Of a DNA stretch of 64,000 nt, positions 24,583 to 34,960 are shown in pieces (within the stretch, counting starts at the first letter, position 1; the number at the start of each line of letters is the position of its first letter). Under the pieces are notes generated by a model. It worked only from the letters and a program-made list of their open reading frames with translations. It was not told the DNA's origin and ran no database searches. The DNA lies in NCBI RefSeq assembly GCF_003473485.1, contig NC_053043.1:37114576-37178575 (forward strand). Direction: 5' to 3'. This DNA is from Medicago truncatula. Taxonomy: Eukaryota; Streptophyta; Magnoliopsida; Fabales; Fabaceae. Both the position numbers and the translations under genes were made by a program.

Positions 24583-24685
24583 CGGAGATGGTGGTGGTGG
24601 CACCGGCAGAGAGGGAGAGGCGGTGATGATTTTGATGAGAGGAAGAAGGAGGAGCGTGTGTTTACTATGATAGATAATGTAACAG
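24583..24685 (-). repeat. Inner inverted repeat flanking the CACTA element, right copy
   Basis: The reverse complement matches 18906-19015: it shares a taaacacac..cttcttcctctcatca block and a ctgccggtgccaccaccacc block. It ends at the start of the LTR-like sequence at 24679. About 300 bases of unassigned sequence separate it from the CACTA right end. Confidence 0.55.
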
Positions 24686-25640
24686 CCCGATTTTCGTTAG
24701 ATTTATTTTAATTATTTTTATTGTGTGTTTAATTGTGCTTGTGTGTATCATTCATCATTTGGTGCATTTTCATGGGTTTTCGTGTTAGAAGGGTAATTTA
24801 GTCATTTTGGACTTAGGGGTATTTTGGTCATTTTGTGAGTACGGGTAAAAAAGAAATTTTGGTGAGGATTATTTTTAGTGTTTAGTAAGGACCATTAATT
24901 TTGCTAAGTTACTGGGGTAATAATTAGTATTGTACCGTTATGTGGATGTTGTTGATATTTTATCATTAAGTGACCGTTATTAGTAATTTATCGTTGTGTG
25001 TGTAGAAACATTTTATATTTCAGGTGGAGTGGGTTAAGTCCATTAAGTTTTAGGCTTAGGCCCATTAAGGGGACATCCTATATAAACATTGTCTTAGAGG
25101 AAATTTCCTACACACTTTCATTTACAAGATATTTTGAGAGGGTTAGAGAGAGAAAGTGGGAGAAAGAGGAAGAAAGGGTTAGAGAGAACAGGAGCTTGAA
25201 GATTCAAGAAGAGGAGAGAACCTAGGAGCTAAAGTGAAGCTTGGGCTAGAGAATTGATCTAACTAAGGTAAGGGGGTTAGAATTCATCATAATCATCTTT
25301 TGTGTAAATTTTCAAATTGTTGTATGAATAAGTGCTTAACTGAGTAATTGATTAATTGTCCATAATTGTTAGAATTCGTGTTCCAATTATGATGGTATGT
25401 TTGAATGCATGAAGTTGTTGATAATTGAATTGTTGTTAGAGAAATTTTATGTTCAAAGTATGAGAAAGTGATATATGTTGAAATATGCTCAAATTGTTGA
25501 ATTATGCTATGTGTTGTTGAATTGTAATAAGATTCCTGTTCAATTGATGTTACTGTTGCTAAGTGATGTTGTTGATGATAAATCATGGCCTAGGTGTGCA
25601 TAATTCATGAATTGTTGGTGATAAATGAGTTATTGTTGGT
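24679..25640 (+). mobile_element. LTR-like fragment, Ty3/gypsy style
   Basis: Begins tgtaacagcccgattttcg, a start typical of plant Ty3/gypsy LTRs. It has a TATA-like tcctatataaacattg at about 25077-25092, followed by a purine-rich leader-like stretch (gagagagaaagtgggagaaag). No PBS, gag or pol is visible, and a clear 3' LTR end and target duplication were not found. It is either a solo LTR whose end is obscured or a truncated piece abutting the LINE at 25646. Confidence 0.5.
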
Positions 25641-26276
25641 GACGTTTGTTGCAAAATCGTATAGTTACTAAAGATAACTTAGTGAGACGTCATGTGCTTA
25701 CCATTAATGATCATTTATGCACTGGCAGATGTGGGTGTATTGAGGATACGAATCATCTGTTTGTGTCTTGTGTCTTTTATAGCAATCTTTGGTATTTGAT
25801 TTATGATTGGCTTGGGTTTTCTTCGGCAACATCTCCGAGTCTTTTATTGCATCTTCGTCATTTTTGTGGTCTGGGAGGTGTTTCAAATAAACTAAATTCA
25901 GCGTTCAATATGATTTGGTTAGCAGCTTTTTACGTTATATGAAAAGAGAGTAATGGACGTATCTTCCAACAAAAGAAAAATTCCATTGTTTTAATTAGTG
26001 AGCAAGTTAAATGTCTAGTTTTTTTTTTTTTTTTTGGTTTAAATCAAAGTTTGTTTCTTTCAATTTTCACTACAATGTTTGGAGACAAAGCCCTTTGATG
26101 TGCCTCAGTGCTGTAACTTAATGTTTCCTTTTGTTCTTTGTTAGGCTCTTGTTTTTCTCTCCCTTTCTTTTGAAATTGTATCCTGAATCTTTAATGTCTC
26201 CCTAAACACTTCTTGTGTTGGTGGACACTAATTATGGTAATAGATTACATTTTAGATTCTAAAAAAAAAAAAAAAC
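25641..26276 (+). pseudogene. LINE 3' end (zf-RVT and C-terminus) with poly(A)
   Basis: The frame from about 25655 reads RIVTKDNLVRRHVL, then CGCIEDTNHLFVSCVFYSNLW (25729-25791), YDWLGF, FNMIWLAAFYVI, stop, KESNGRIFQQKKN. Later frames give LKSKFVSFNFHYNVWRQ-like residues and end in a run of 14-15 A (26261-26275). This is the standard order at the end of a plant LINE ORF2. It is 5'-truncated, with at least one stop and frameshifts. Confidence 0.8.
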
Positions 26277-27394
26277 AGATAATTATCTAATAATTTAGTG
26301 GGGACAACATGTAATTTCTTAATAGAAAAAACAACTTTGACGAATTAGTAAAATAAATAGTGGTGGCGGCTGCTTCTGATACTATAATTTAATGCACGTG
26401 CATCCATCCTGGGCTTGATGCTTTTAACGATACTTCCTCCATAGGAAGGAAAAATGCTAATATATACTTTTTTTTTTTCCGAGGTTTAAACCTCGAACTT
26501 TATATATATTATACATTATCTCTATCAACTAAGCTAAACTTACGAAGACTGCTAATATATATTCTAAGGACACATTACAAGTTATTAAAAGTAAAAATTA
26601 TGTTTTGAAATTAGTGTTTTTTTTTATAAATCAAGAGCACAATGACATAAAAAAAATGAATAGAAGAGGGAAATCTTGCATATTTCAGTTATTGTCAGAT
26701 GCTCATATAAATTATTAAAAATAGTGTCAATTTTTTTATTAAAAGGTTGAAAATTAAGCTTTCTCAATAATATTTGATATTTGTGTGAATCCTTAAGACA
26801 TGTTATAGCATGAGCTTTGATTATTTTATTACCTTGATTAATTTTACCGTCATGCTAACATTTGTCTTTAGGGTATTTTGTCAACAAATAAAGTCTTTAG
26901 AATACTTTGCTAAGAATTCCACATATAATAAATATTATTTATTGACAAAAAATGATTTTTAATTTTTTGAAAAATAAATTGACATAATTTAAATACTTTA
27001 TATTTTCAATACCTTAATAAGTGTCTTAATGCCACGTGCTATCATTTCCTTTTATTTTAACTCTACTTAAAATCTATATTATGAACATCTTCCAAAGTTC
27101 ATTATACTCTATATGTATGAAAATGGTTTAACACTCAATAACTGATATATTTTTTAACCAAAAGAAAAATATAAATTTAGTTTTGTAAAATTGTTAGAGA
27201 ATTTCATTTATTTATATTTTTTAAATGTTTGAAATGAACTTAAGTGACAATGACATTTAATATATGAAAAAATATGTAAAGTCTAGCTCAACTAACAATA
27301 ATGACATTGTTATATTTAACACCTTTATTTAAGTTAGTAACCTAAACTTTTCAGATGTAAATGTAAATTTCAGATGACATGATTTATATTATCA
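26277..27394. other. Intergenic, with a SINE-like copy
   Basis: AT-rich. Apart from the tRNA-like repeat at 26476-26545 (minus), nothing is recognised. No homology to 18290-18900 of the opposite arm could be seen by eye. Confidence 0.4.
26476..26545 (-). mobile_element. Short tRNA-derived SINE-like copy
   Basis: The minus strand reads taagtttagcttagttgatagagataatg..., then cgaggtttaaacctcgg and an A run. A box-A-like ttagcttagttga and box-B-like gaggtttaaacctc are spaced as in a tRNA promoter. It is one of several relatives in the window. Confidence 0.55.
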
Positions 27395-27811
27395 TTACAG
27401 ATAAAAGAATATCAATGTAAGAGAGAAGATTATTTTCTTTTTTTTTTTTGAAGAAAGGAGAGAGGATTTTTCATTTTCAAATAAAAGGGGAAAGAATTAT
27501 TTGCTCACAATAATTTTTGTTTATATTAATATTACCGTGACCAGTATGCTTAAAGTCAGATCTTGTTTCCCTATCACAGAGAATTTTTCCCTTTAAGAAA
27601 AAAGTCAAGTCTTGTCAAGCACAACTTTGTTTAAGAAAATATTGTCTTGACTTCTAGATTCGTTCAGCCATAAAGGAAAAAGATTTCTTCATTGGTAGAA
27701 TTTAATTTATCATCTATCCAGCAGTCACCGGCATATATTTAGTTTCTATGTATTTGATCATCTTAGAATATGTTAAACGGTAAACACGTACGGTAAACAC
27801 ATGAAAGAAGA

Positions 27812-27894
27812 TACTCATGAGTTGACCTCAATCGTATGGACAATGCATAATATATATAAGGTTCGGGATTCAAACCCCGGCCATCACCAAAAAA
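27812..27894 (+). mobile_element. tRNA-derived SINE with about 15-bp target duplication
   Basis: The element has gcataatatatataaggttcgggattcaaaccccgg in its centre (box B ggattcaaacccc) and ends in ccatcaccaaaaaaa. It is flanked by acacatgaaagaaga (27797-27811) and acacatgatagaaga (27895-27909). The opposite arm of the duplication carries the uninterrupted site (minus strand near 17950: ggtaaacacatgatag). Confidence 0.8.
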
Positions 27895-28189
27895 ACACAT
27901 GATAGAAGAAAGAGCACTAGATAAACAGCACAACATAAAACAGTACAACACATAATAAACTTTTATTGTATCAAATAATTTTTTGTTTTATACAATTTGT
28001 GTTGGATAAAAAACTATTTTGATATTTTAGACAATTTTTTTTTTAAATAAGATATTTTAGATTGTACGTTAGATAAAAAACAAATTGTGTTGTAGTTTAC
28101 TTAGGACAAAATTTTTTTGTCATGTTCCTTACCACTAGTTTGTCAGGTCTCTCGAACAACTTTTTAATCAAACAAATTTTTTTTAATTT

Positions 28190-28390
28190 TTTGGTCAAGT
28201 AGCCATGTGGCCAGAGAAAATGTCTCTCGAACAACTTTTTAATCGAACATTTTTATTTTATTTTTTTGTCAAGTAGCCAAGTGGTTAGAGAAATTCACCT
28301 TAAAGATTAAAAAGTGGGGTGTCTGGGGTTCGAACCTCAACCCTGCACATATTGTGCATTATCCCTTACCAAATGAGCTATGCTCATGGG
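28190..28390 (+). mobile_element. tRNA-like SINE insertion(s)
   Basis: aagtagccaagtggttagag (28270-28289, box A) and gtctggggttcgaacctc (28321-28338, box B) have the form and rough spacing of a tRNA-type promoter. A partial first copy (aagtagccatgtggccagag at 28197-28216) precedes it. The flanking words tctctcgaacaactttttaatc at 28150 and 28225 show a local duplication of about 75 bases. The matching spot in the left arm lacks the insert. Confidence 0.6.
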
Positions 28391-28649
28391 GAACTTTTTA
28401 ATCAAACATTAAACAACGGCAGTTGTTTTACCATGTCCTTCATTCTTTAAATGTACCGATAGACACATTCAAAACACCTTATTTGATGGTATAAATGAAT
28501 TGCACCCAATATTTTATATTAATGACACTTTATAATTATTTAAATAACTCAATTATAATTTATAAATATTCATATCACTAATAAAAAAAATTAAAATATG
28601 TTCCATGGATAATTATGGATTAAGGACTGTAATTCTTATACTCAGTGTT

Positions 28650-29800
28650 AGACGCATGCTCAATTATGGATTAGTTTAATAGAATTACCCCAAGAATATT
28701 CGCAGGATCACACTTTGTGTGAGATTGCGAGTGTTGTAGTACACCACTCATCTTTGATAGCCCCACTCAGAATAGATTATTTGATCACTACGCACGGATA
28801 CATGTATACATGGATCTCATTGTCGCCTATTTCATGAAATAATTATGGAAAGGGAAGGTTTTGCTTTTAATGTGGAGATTCAATATGAATGGCTGCTGAA
28901 TTTGTGTACTCATTGCATAATTGTTGGTTACAACGTTCCAAAATGTTGTTGGCTGCACCCTCAGTAAAATGGCATGGTTGACAAAGAAAAATTAGTGAAA
29001 TTAGACAAAGGGAAACATCCAGAAAAAATTCATAAGCAAATAGTCCAAGCTTGGCAAGAAAAGGAAAAAACCAATTGAGAGGAGTGAGGATGTGAGTTTG
29101 AATGTGCAAGAGGTTGTTATGGTTCAACCTGTTATGGACGAACCCCAAGTCATAGTTAATGCGCAACCTGAGGTTGCTATTACTGCAGTTATTGAAATTG
29201 CCACAGTTGCACACATTACAAATGATGCAACTGTAGAGATCAGCTATAAGGCACCTGAGATTGAGAATGTTATAGGGGAGCAACGCCAGGTTTATTATTG
29301 TGTTGAGGACGGATTTGAGAAGAATCGGGATATTAAGATTGTTGAAGACATTGGTTAGGAGAATGATATACATGAACATCATTTTGATAATGTTTCTAAT
29401 GATATTGAACATGAACATAAAATTGTTTCAGAGAAATCGCTGAAAGTATCACCAACACATTCAACTTTGAGTAGCATTGCTAAAAAAGAACTTGCAATTA
29501 TTCAAGTGGTTTTTGACTTTAGAAATGCCGAAGAGAATGTTAATAATACAAGTTTCACACGTCGAAGAGTCGCCGGAAAAAGATGAAGTCCAAATAAGGG
29601 AATACCAAATACAATACCCGTATAAGGGTGATCATATCAAACATTACACATGAAGTTTATCTTTTGGACCATTAGAGGTGTGGCATTGTCATTCCTTCTT
29701 CTCCGACCGAGGATGTTATGGTTTGAGAAAATTCTTCAGATGAAGAAATTCCTTTGTTTTTAAGAGATGTTTTTTTTAGGGATCGCCTAAAATTGTCCAA
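28650..29800 (+). pseudogene. LINE remnant: ORF1 zinc-knuckle end to start of ORF2
   Basis: Broken frames read GFAFNVEIQYEWLLNLCTHC (28858-28917), VGYNVPKCCWLHP, DKGKHPEKIHKQIVQAWQEKEK, the ORF1 zinc-knuckle region of plant LINEs. Next comes an open stretch at 29092-29358 (acidic, no motif of its own). Finally HMKFIFWTIRGVA at about 29648-29686 resembles the start of the LINE endonuclease. The order ORF1 end, linker, ORF2 start is preserved, with stops throughout. It is shared in part with the left arm. Confidence 0.65.
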
Positions 29801-29844
29801 TTTCTGATTCTCTTATCTCTTTTTTATGTTCTTCTTTTCTTTTA

Positions 29845-29960
29845 CTCTCTCCGATCCTATTTATAAGAGAAAGTTGCGTCAACAAAAGTTTATGTATTTG
29901 GACTAAATTTTTAACTAGATACAATTTGTTGACCCATGTTTCTCTTATAAATAGGACCGT
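29845..29960. mobile_element. Small hairpin MITE (Stowaway-like)
   Basis: The left end ctccgatcctatttataagagaaa is the inverted match of the right end tttctcttataaataggacc, about 115 bases overall. The ctc.cg.tcctatt start is typical of Stowaway-style MITEs. The exact TA duplication is unclear. It is absent from the opposite arm. Confidence 0.65.
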
Positions 29961-30416
29961 AATTCTTTTGCCTTGGGTTCGACACAACCCCCAACTCTTT
30001 ATATTTCTTTTTCTATCACTAATATTTTATTATGAATATGCTTGTATTTGATTTGGAGTATTCAGATATGTCAACCTAGTTCAGATGTCTAACTACCACT
30101 TTGATGCAAATCTTTTGGTTTATCTATAAAAAAAAAAAAAAAAAAAAAAAAGCAATGATATATATACATCTATTTAATGACAACTTTGGTAATAACCATG
30201 TTTTTCTCTCTTCTTATTTATAAAAAACAATAGTAAAGGAAAAAGGAAGAGAGAAGATAAAAACAACATGTGAGTATGAAAGAGAAAGTTCTCATAAAAT
30301 AGTTGTACATATATCATTTGTGTTGGTTTTCGTCAAAACATATACATTAATTTCTTGACTTTGACTTTCGTTTGAGAGGTTTCTTGACTTGGACTTTAAC
30401 CCTCAAGCACACCATA

Positions 30417-30425
30417 TATATAAAT
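30417..30425 (+). promoter_or_regulatory. TATA box of P450 gene 3
   Basis: tatataaat in cacaccatatatataaatc, 103 bases before the ATG. The promoter is still intact although the coding region is broken. Confidence 0.65.
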
Positions 30426-30527
30426 CAATTAGTCCATAGTAATCCAAAGCATCAAAATCTCTTAATTTAATCCTCTCCTATAGGCAATAGCAATATTCAT
30501 CGTTACTTATCCCAATTGAGTCCAAAA

Positions 30528-33103
30528 ATGTATTTTGCAATCACAATGCTCCTCCTCCTATTAACATACATATCTATAAACTTTCTTTCACTCATTGGTA
30601 GAACCAAAAAACAAAATTACAATCTTCCACCAGGACCTTCACCTCTTGCAATTATGCTAAACGTTTTTGAACTTGGAAAAAAAACCACAACAATCATTAG
30701 CCAAATTCTCAAAAATATATGGTCCAATAATGCATATGAAGCTAGGGCAAATAACTACCATTATAATTTCTTCAGCAGAAGTAGCACAAGAAGTGCTACA
30801 AACACATGATCTCTTACTCTCAAACAGAACAGTCCCTCAAGCTGTTACAGTTTTCAATCATGATCATTTTAGCTTACCGTTTATGCCGGTTTGCGATCTT
30901 TGGAGAGACTTACGAAAAATATGCAAAAACCATTTGTTTTCTAGCAAAACTCTTGATGCTAGCCATGCACTTAGGTGTAAGAAGCTTCAAGAGCTTTTAT
31001 GTGATATTGATAGAAGTAACTTAATTGGGGAAGCTGTTGATGTTGGAAAAGCTGTTTTTAAAACTTCATTGAATTTTTTGTCAAACGCATTTTTTTCTAT
31101 GGATTTTGTTAACTCTGCAGGAGAAACTGATGAATATAAAGGTATAATTGAAAATCTTGTGAGAGCAATAGGAACACCAAACTTGGTTGATTTTTTTCCC
31201 TTTTTTAAAGATGGTTGATCCACAAGGTATAAGAGGAGTTTCAGCAGCTTATGTTGAAAAATTGTTCCATATCCTTGATTCTTATATTAGCAAGAGATTG
31301 AAGTTAAGAGAAGGGAAAGATTATGTCACAAATAATGACATGTTAGACAATTTGCTCAACATCTCTCAAGAGAATGGCCAAAAGATGGACAACACAAAGA
31401 TTAAACATTTGTTTCTTGTAATTTTCTATCCATCCCTTTTTACTATTTTTAACTATTATTTTTTTTCCAAGTAACGCAGTGACTAGAATTTACCATTTTC
31501 AAGATGAATAAGTGAGGTATCTGGGGTTCAAACCCTGCATATAAAAATGCATGTTCTTCCCAATTGAGTTACACTCACGGGAACACCAGACTACTTGACC
31601 TTATATGTTTTTTTACTATACAACAATGCATGTCCTTTGCTGTCAACGCTAATAATGCATTTAACTATTCTTTACTATCCTTATATATTTTTTATTGCTT
31701 TTATTAATTTAACTACTTTTTAAATGGTTTAAGTATTTAACTAATTTCATTCAACCAATGACCATCTTATAATGTCATATAAGATAGTGAAAGCTTAAGA
31801 TAGGGAAATCATAAGCTAAGGAAAGCTATCCTTTGACTCAGGACTAATTGACATCTCCCAGAACTTCATTTTTTTTTCCTTGAAGAATAAAAATATATTC
31901 ATATACATGCCAATTTATTATGATATTTTAATTTGTTTTCAAGATTAGGGATTCCAATTAGTCATGCATAAAAAATTACCTGGATGGAACATGGTACATG
32001 GTCACAAAATTTCTTTTTGTTTATGATGATTAATTTTTGTCAAAAAATTCGCAACAATGTCATAATATTACACTAGTTTCTTAATTTAATTTTAAGAGTT
32101 TTTAGTCCCTAAAATATTATCAAATTTCATTTTTCATCTCATAGAAAAACGTGACACGTTTTTCGTTGCCCTAAAACTTTTCTATAAAAAAAGGATAATA
32201 AAACAATTTTTAAAATCTTAAAACACATCATGGACAAAAAAATCCAAGCATGAAAATTTGGTAGGGAAGGAAACATGCCGCTATTTTTTATGAAGACTAA
32301 AACCGAATATGATTTACTATCTATATTATTATGATTTTTTGGATAATCCATACTCAAGACATCATATATGTAGCAATTTATTATTTAAAATTATATCATC
32401 ATAATCACTCACAATATTGATCTTAATGTTATGATTAACATGAAAGTCATTTTCCTTTTTTCTATTTTGACAACATACTCATTATTTTTATTAATAAACA
32501 TTTGTATTACATTTTGTTACTTTATAATAGGATTTATTTGTTGCGGGGACTGATACAACTTCCTACACAATAGAAAAGGCAATGGCTGAACTAATCCACA
32601 ACCCTAATGCAATGTCAAAACTCAAAGAAGAGCTTCAACAAATAATTGGTATAGGAAATCCAATTGATGAATCAGACATTACTAGACTCCCATATTTGCA
32701 AGCAGTAGTAAAAGAAACGTTACGTTTGCATCCATCAGCTCCACTTTTGCTACCAAGAAAAGCCAAAATAGATGTAAAAATTAAAGGATACATAATCCCA
32801 CAAGGTGCACAAATTCTAATTAATGAATGGGCTATGGGAAGAAACCCTAATATTTGGGATAATCCAACTTTGTTTTCACCAGAAAGGTTTTTGGGGTCAG
32901 AAATTAATTTCAAGGGCCAACATTATCAATTCATACCATTTGGTAGTGGGAGAAGAATATGTCCTGGAATGCCACTTGCTATTAGAATGTTGCATACAAT
33001 GTTAGGATCATTGATTAATTCCTTTGATTGGAAACTGGAAAATGGAGATAGAGATATTGATCAACCCTTGCGAGCAATTCCAATTAGAGTAAATAAGGTG
33101 TAA
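30528..33103 (+). pseudogene. Cytochrome P450, CYP76-type (gene 3), two 1-bp frameshifts
   Basis: Exon 1 is 30528-31417 (890 bases against 888 in gene 2) and exon 2 is 32531-33103. Compared with gene 2, a run of A has 8 instead of 7 bases (30677-30684, in ELGKKP) and a run of T has 7 instead of 6 (31191-31197, in VDFFP). Each adds one base, so the frame is lost twice and not restored. All P450 motifs ([30 protein letters not shown]) are otherwise intact, as are the splice sites. No other inactivating change was seen. It is either a very young pseudogene or an intact gene with homopolymer errors in the assembly. The intron carries a tRNA-like insert. Confidence 0.88.
31468..31590 (+). mobile_element. 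tRNA-like SINE in the intron of P450 gene 3
   Basis: aagtaacgcagtgactagaa (box A region) followed by gtatctggggttcaaaccctg (box B) and ttcccaattgagttacactcacggg. The corresponding place in the gene 2 intron lacks it. Confidence 0.6.
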
Positions 33104-33325
33104 CATACAATACATTCATATATTTAGGATATTTATATTTGTATAAGGCACGTCCATTGTGACCAAAAAAAGTTTGTGTGCCATGCATGTTTTGAATTTA
33201 AGTTAGTTTAAGTTTTTTTGACCAAGTTACTTTAAGTTGTTGTACTCGAGATATATATTTATTTATAGATAATATTTATGTGTGTTGTGAGATACATGAT
33301 ATTTTTCTAATAACTTTCAATAGTA

Positions 33326-33495
33326 TTTTCTATTTTATTTGTTTTTGGTAAATTATAATATTGCTATCTAATGAATGTGGCCTAGTTAATTAATTAAACA
33401 ACGATAAGATTGTAGGGGAGGACTGCACTTCAATCCCTTAGAACACATTCCTCGAAGCCATTAAGGTGCCAAAGATCTTAATTACAATGACTATC

Positions 33496-33528
<33 letters not shown>

Positions 33529-34159
33529 AAGGGAGAGAGAGATTTGGTTTCTATGGCCAGGAAATGAACATATAAACTCATTTATAAAAGTTAACCTTAT
33601 TTTGAAGAAGAAAATAAATTAATAATATATAAAATCAAGTTAGATTTTGAAAAAAGTTAGATTTGGTAGTTGATTTATGTAAGAAATAATGAAAACTAGA
33701 GGCTTTTGCATGTTTTAAAAAAGAACGGAAAAAAGGTAATTTATAAAATACTTTCTAAACAAAAGAAAATCAAGTAATAATAAGTTGTGAATAGTTTTAG
33801 AATGAATTTTTTTTTAAAAAGAGTTCCACCTCGGATAAAAGATGTTCAGACAATATGTTTATAAGTGGGGGGTAATCCTCACCTTACAAGTGTATTTTGG
33901 GGTTGTATTAGATCAAAGATTTCTAAAACAACTTATTCAAAATGTGCTTTTTGTTTCTTGCAATGACTGTGACTTTGGAAGGTTGGGAATCAAGATAGAT
34001 TTTTTGTTTGCAAAGAGATTATGAATAAGAATAAGGAGTTTCATTGGAATCAAGTTATGCCTCCCTCGATCCCAAGGTATCCACCACAAACGTGAACATG
34101 TGTGACGAAGAACTTTGGGAACAACATACACCAAAATCAAAGAAAACGCACCTCCAGGA
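33326..34159. other. Intergenic, nothing firm
   Basis: Contains a CA/poly(A) tract (33497-33530) and a possible retroelement-like open stretch at 33842-34024 without recognisable domains. Confidence 0.35.
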
Positions 34160-34700
34160 TCAAATACAAAATCTAAACAATGTAAGAATGTTGTAATAAA
34201 AAACAGAGATGCTCCCCGACGAACATATTAGTGAATCAGAAAGCTTCTCACCTTTCTTGCAATTGTGATCTTGCAAAAATCGATCAACTTTGTCCGCGTG
34301 TTGACACTTGATCATTGAAGAGGAGGCTTGAACACTTGATTGATTATTTGGTTTCTTGCTGGCTTCGGAAATCACAAACTGAGTTTCTTCATCTTTCTTT
34401 CTTCTTCTAAGGCAGTGATTGCAAAAACACCATCGTTGCTGCAAGTAAGTATCACCAAAGAAACAAGGTATCTCCCCAATCTTGATGGAAAATACATCAA
34501 AAACTGGAGCAATTGAAGAGGTAGAAACCGGAATAATTGGACTTTCGAAGCTAGCAAAAAGAATTAAACTCTGCAAAGTTGAATATTCCAGATTTTGAGA
34601 AGAATAGTTGAGAACTTCATCATCATCCGCGGATGCAACTTTTCACATATTTCAGAATCAGAAACGGAAGCACAGTCTTCATCTACATCCCTCGGGTATC
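34160..34700 (-). pseudogene. Leader/gag-like remnant downstream of a copia LTR
   Basis: This sequence follows the primer-binding site on the minus strand and has a 138-residue open frame (34576-34160) rich in Ser, Cys and Lys. Its position suggests the gag region of a Ty1/copia element, but no zinc knuckle or protease motif can be identified. The element is cut off at about 34150. Confidence 0.4.
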
Positions 34701-34712
34701 GCTCTGATACCA
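34701..34712 (-). other. Retrotransposon primer-binding site (tRNA-iMet)
   Basis: On the minus strand TGGTATCAGAGC directly follows the LTR end. This 12-mer is the standard Ty1/copia PBS, complementary to the 3' end of initiator methionine tRNA. Confidence 0.9.
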
Positions 34713-34960
34713 TGTAGAAAATCGTAGAATCATAGGGATGAAGATCATAGATGTAAGAAAAATAGAAGCATAGTTGTATTCATGAGAAGAATACTCATAG
34801 TAGAATGAATTTGATTGAATAAAATATGATTGAATGGTACAATGAGGTATCTAATTTATAGAGTAATTTGGAGTAACCAACTCCCTAACTAACTAATCAA
34901 TCTACTAACTCTAGTTTAACTACCTTAACTAACTCCGCATAACTTCCAACTATTCTAACA
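34713..34960 (-). mobile_element. Ty1/copia 5' LTR
   Basis: On the minus strand it starts TGTTAGAATAGTTGG and ends ...ATTTTCTACA, a 248-bp TG...CA LTR immediately followed by the PBS. A TATA-like ctctataaatt lies inside (about 34855-34865). A second LTR was not found in the window, so no target duplication can be tested. Confidence 0.85.

Larger units (their letters stand above)
27395..33325 (+). repeat. Right arm of large inverted duplication (carries P450 gene 3)
   Basis: Inverted counterpart of 14305-18290. Relative to the left arm it has extra segments: a SINE at 27812-27894, tRNA-like copies around 28190-28390, more LINE sequence (about 28500-29110 and 29640-29800), a MITE at 29845-29960 and a tRNA-like insert in the P450 intron near 31468-31590. 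The coding exons are far more alike between arms than the introns and flanks. Confidence 0.85.

Noticed and set aside
29092..29358. 88-residue acidic open frame as a separate gene
   Set aside because: It is flanked by LINE ORF1 zinc-knuckle residues and a LINE endonuclease start in the correct order, so it is LINE linker sequence.
33842..34140. Short open frames on both strands near 34 kb
   Set aside because: No motif, and they adjoin a truncated copia element. Probably retroelement debris.
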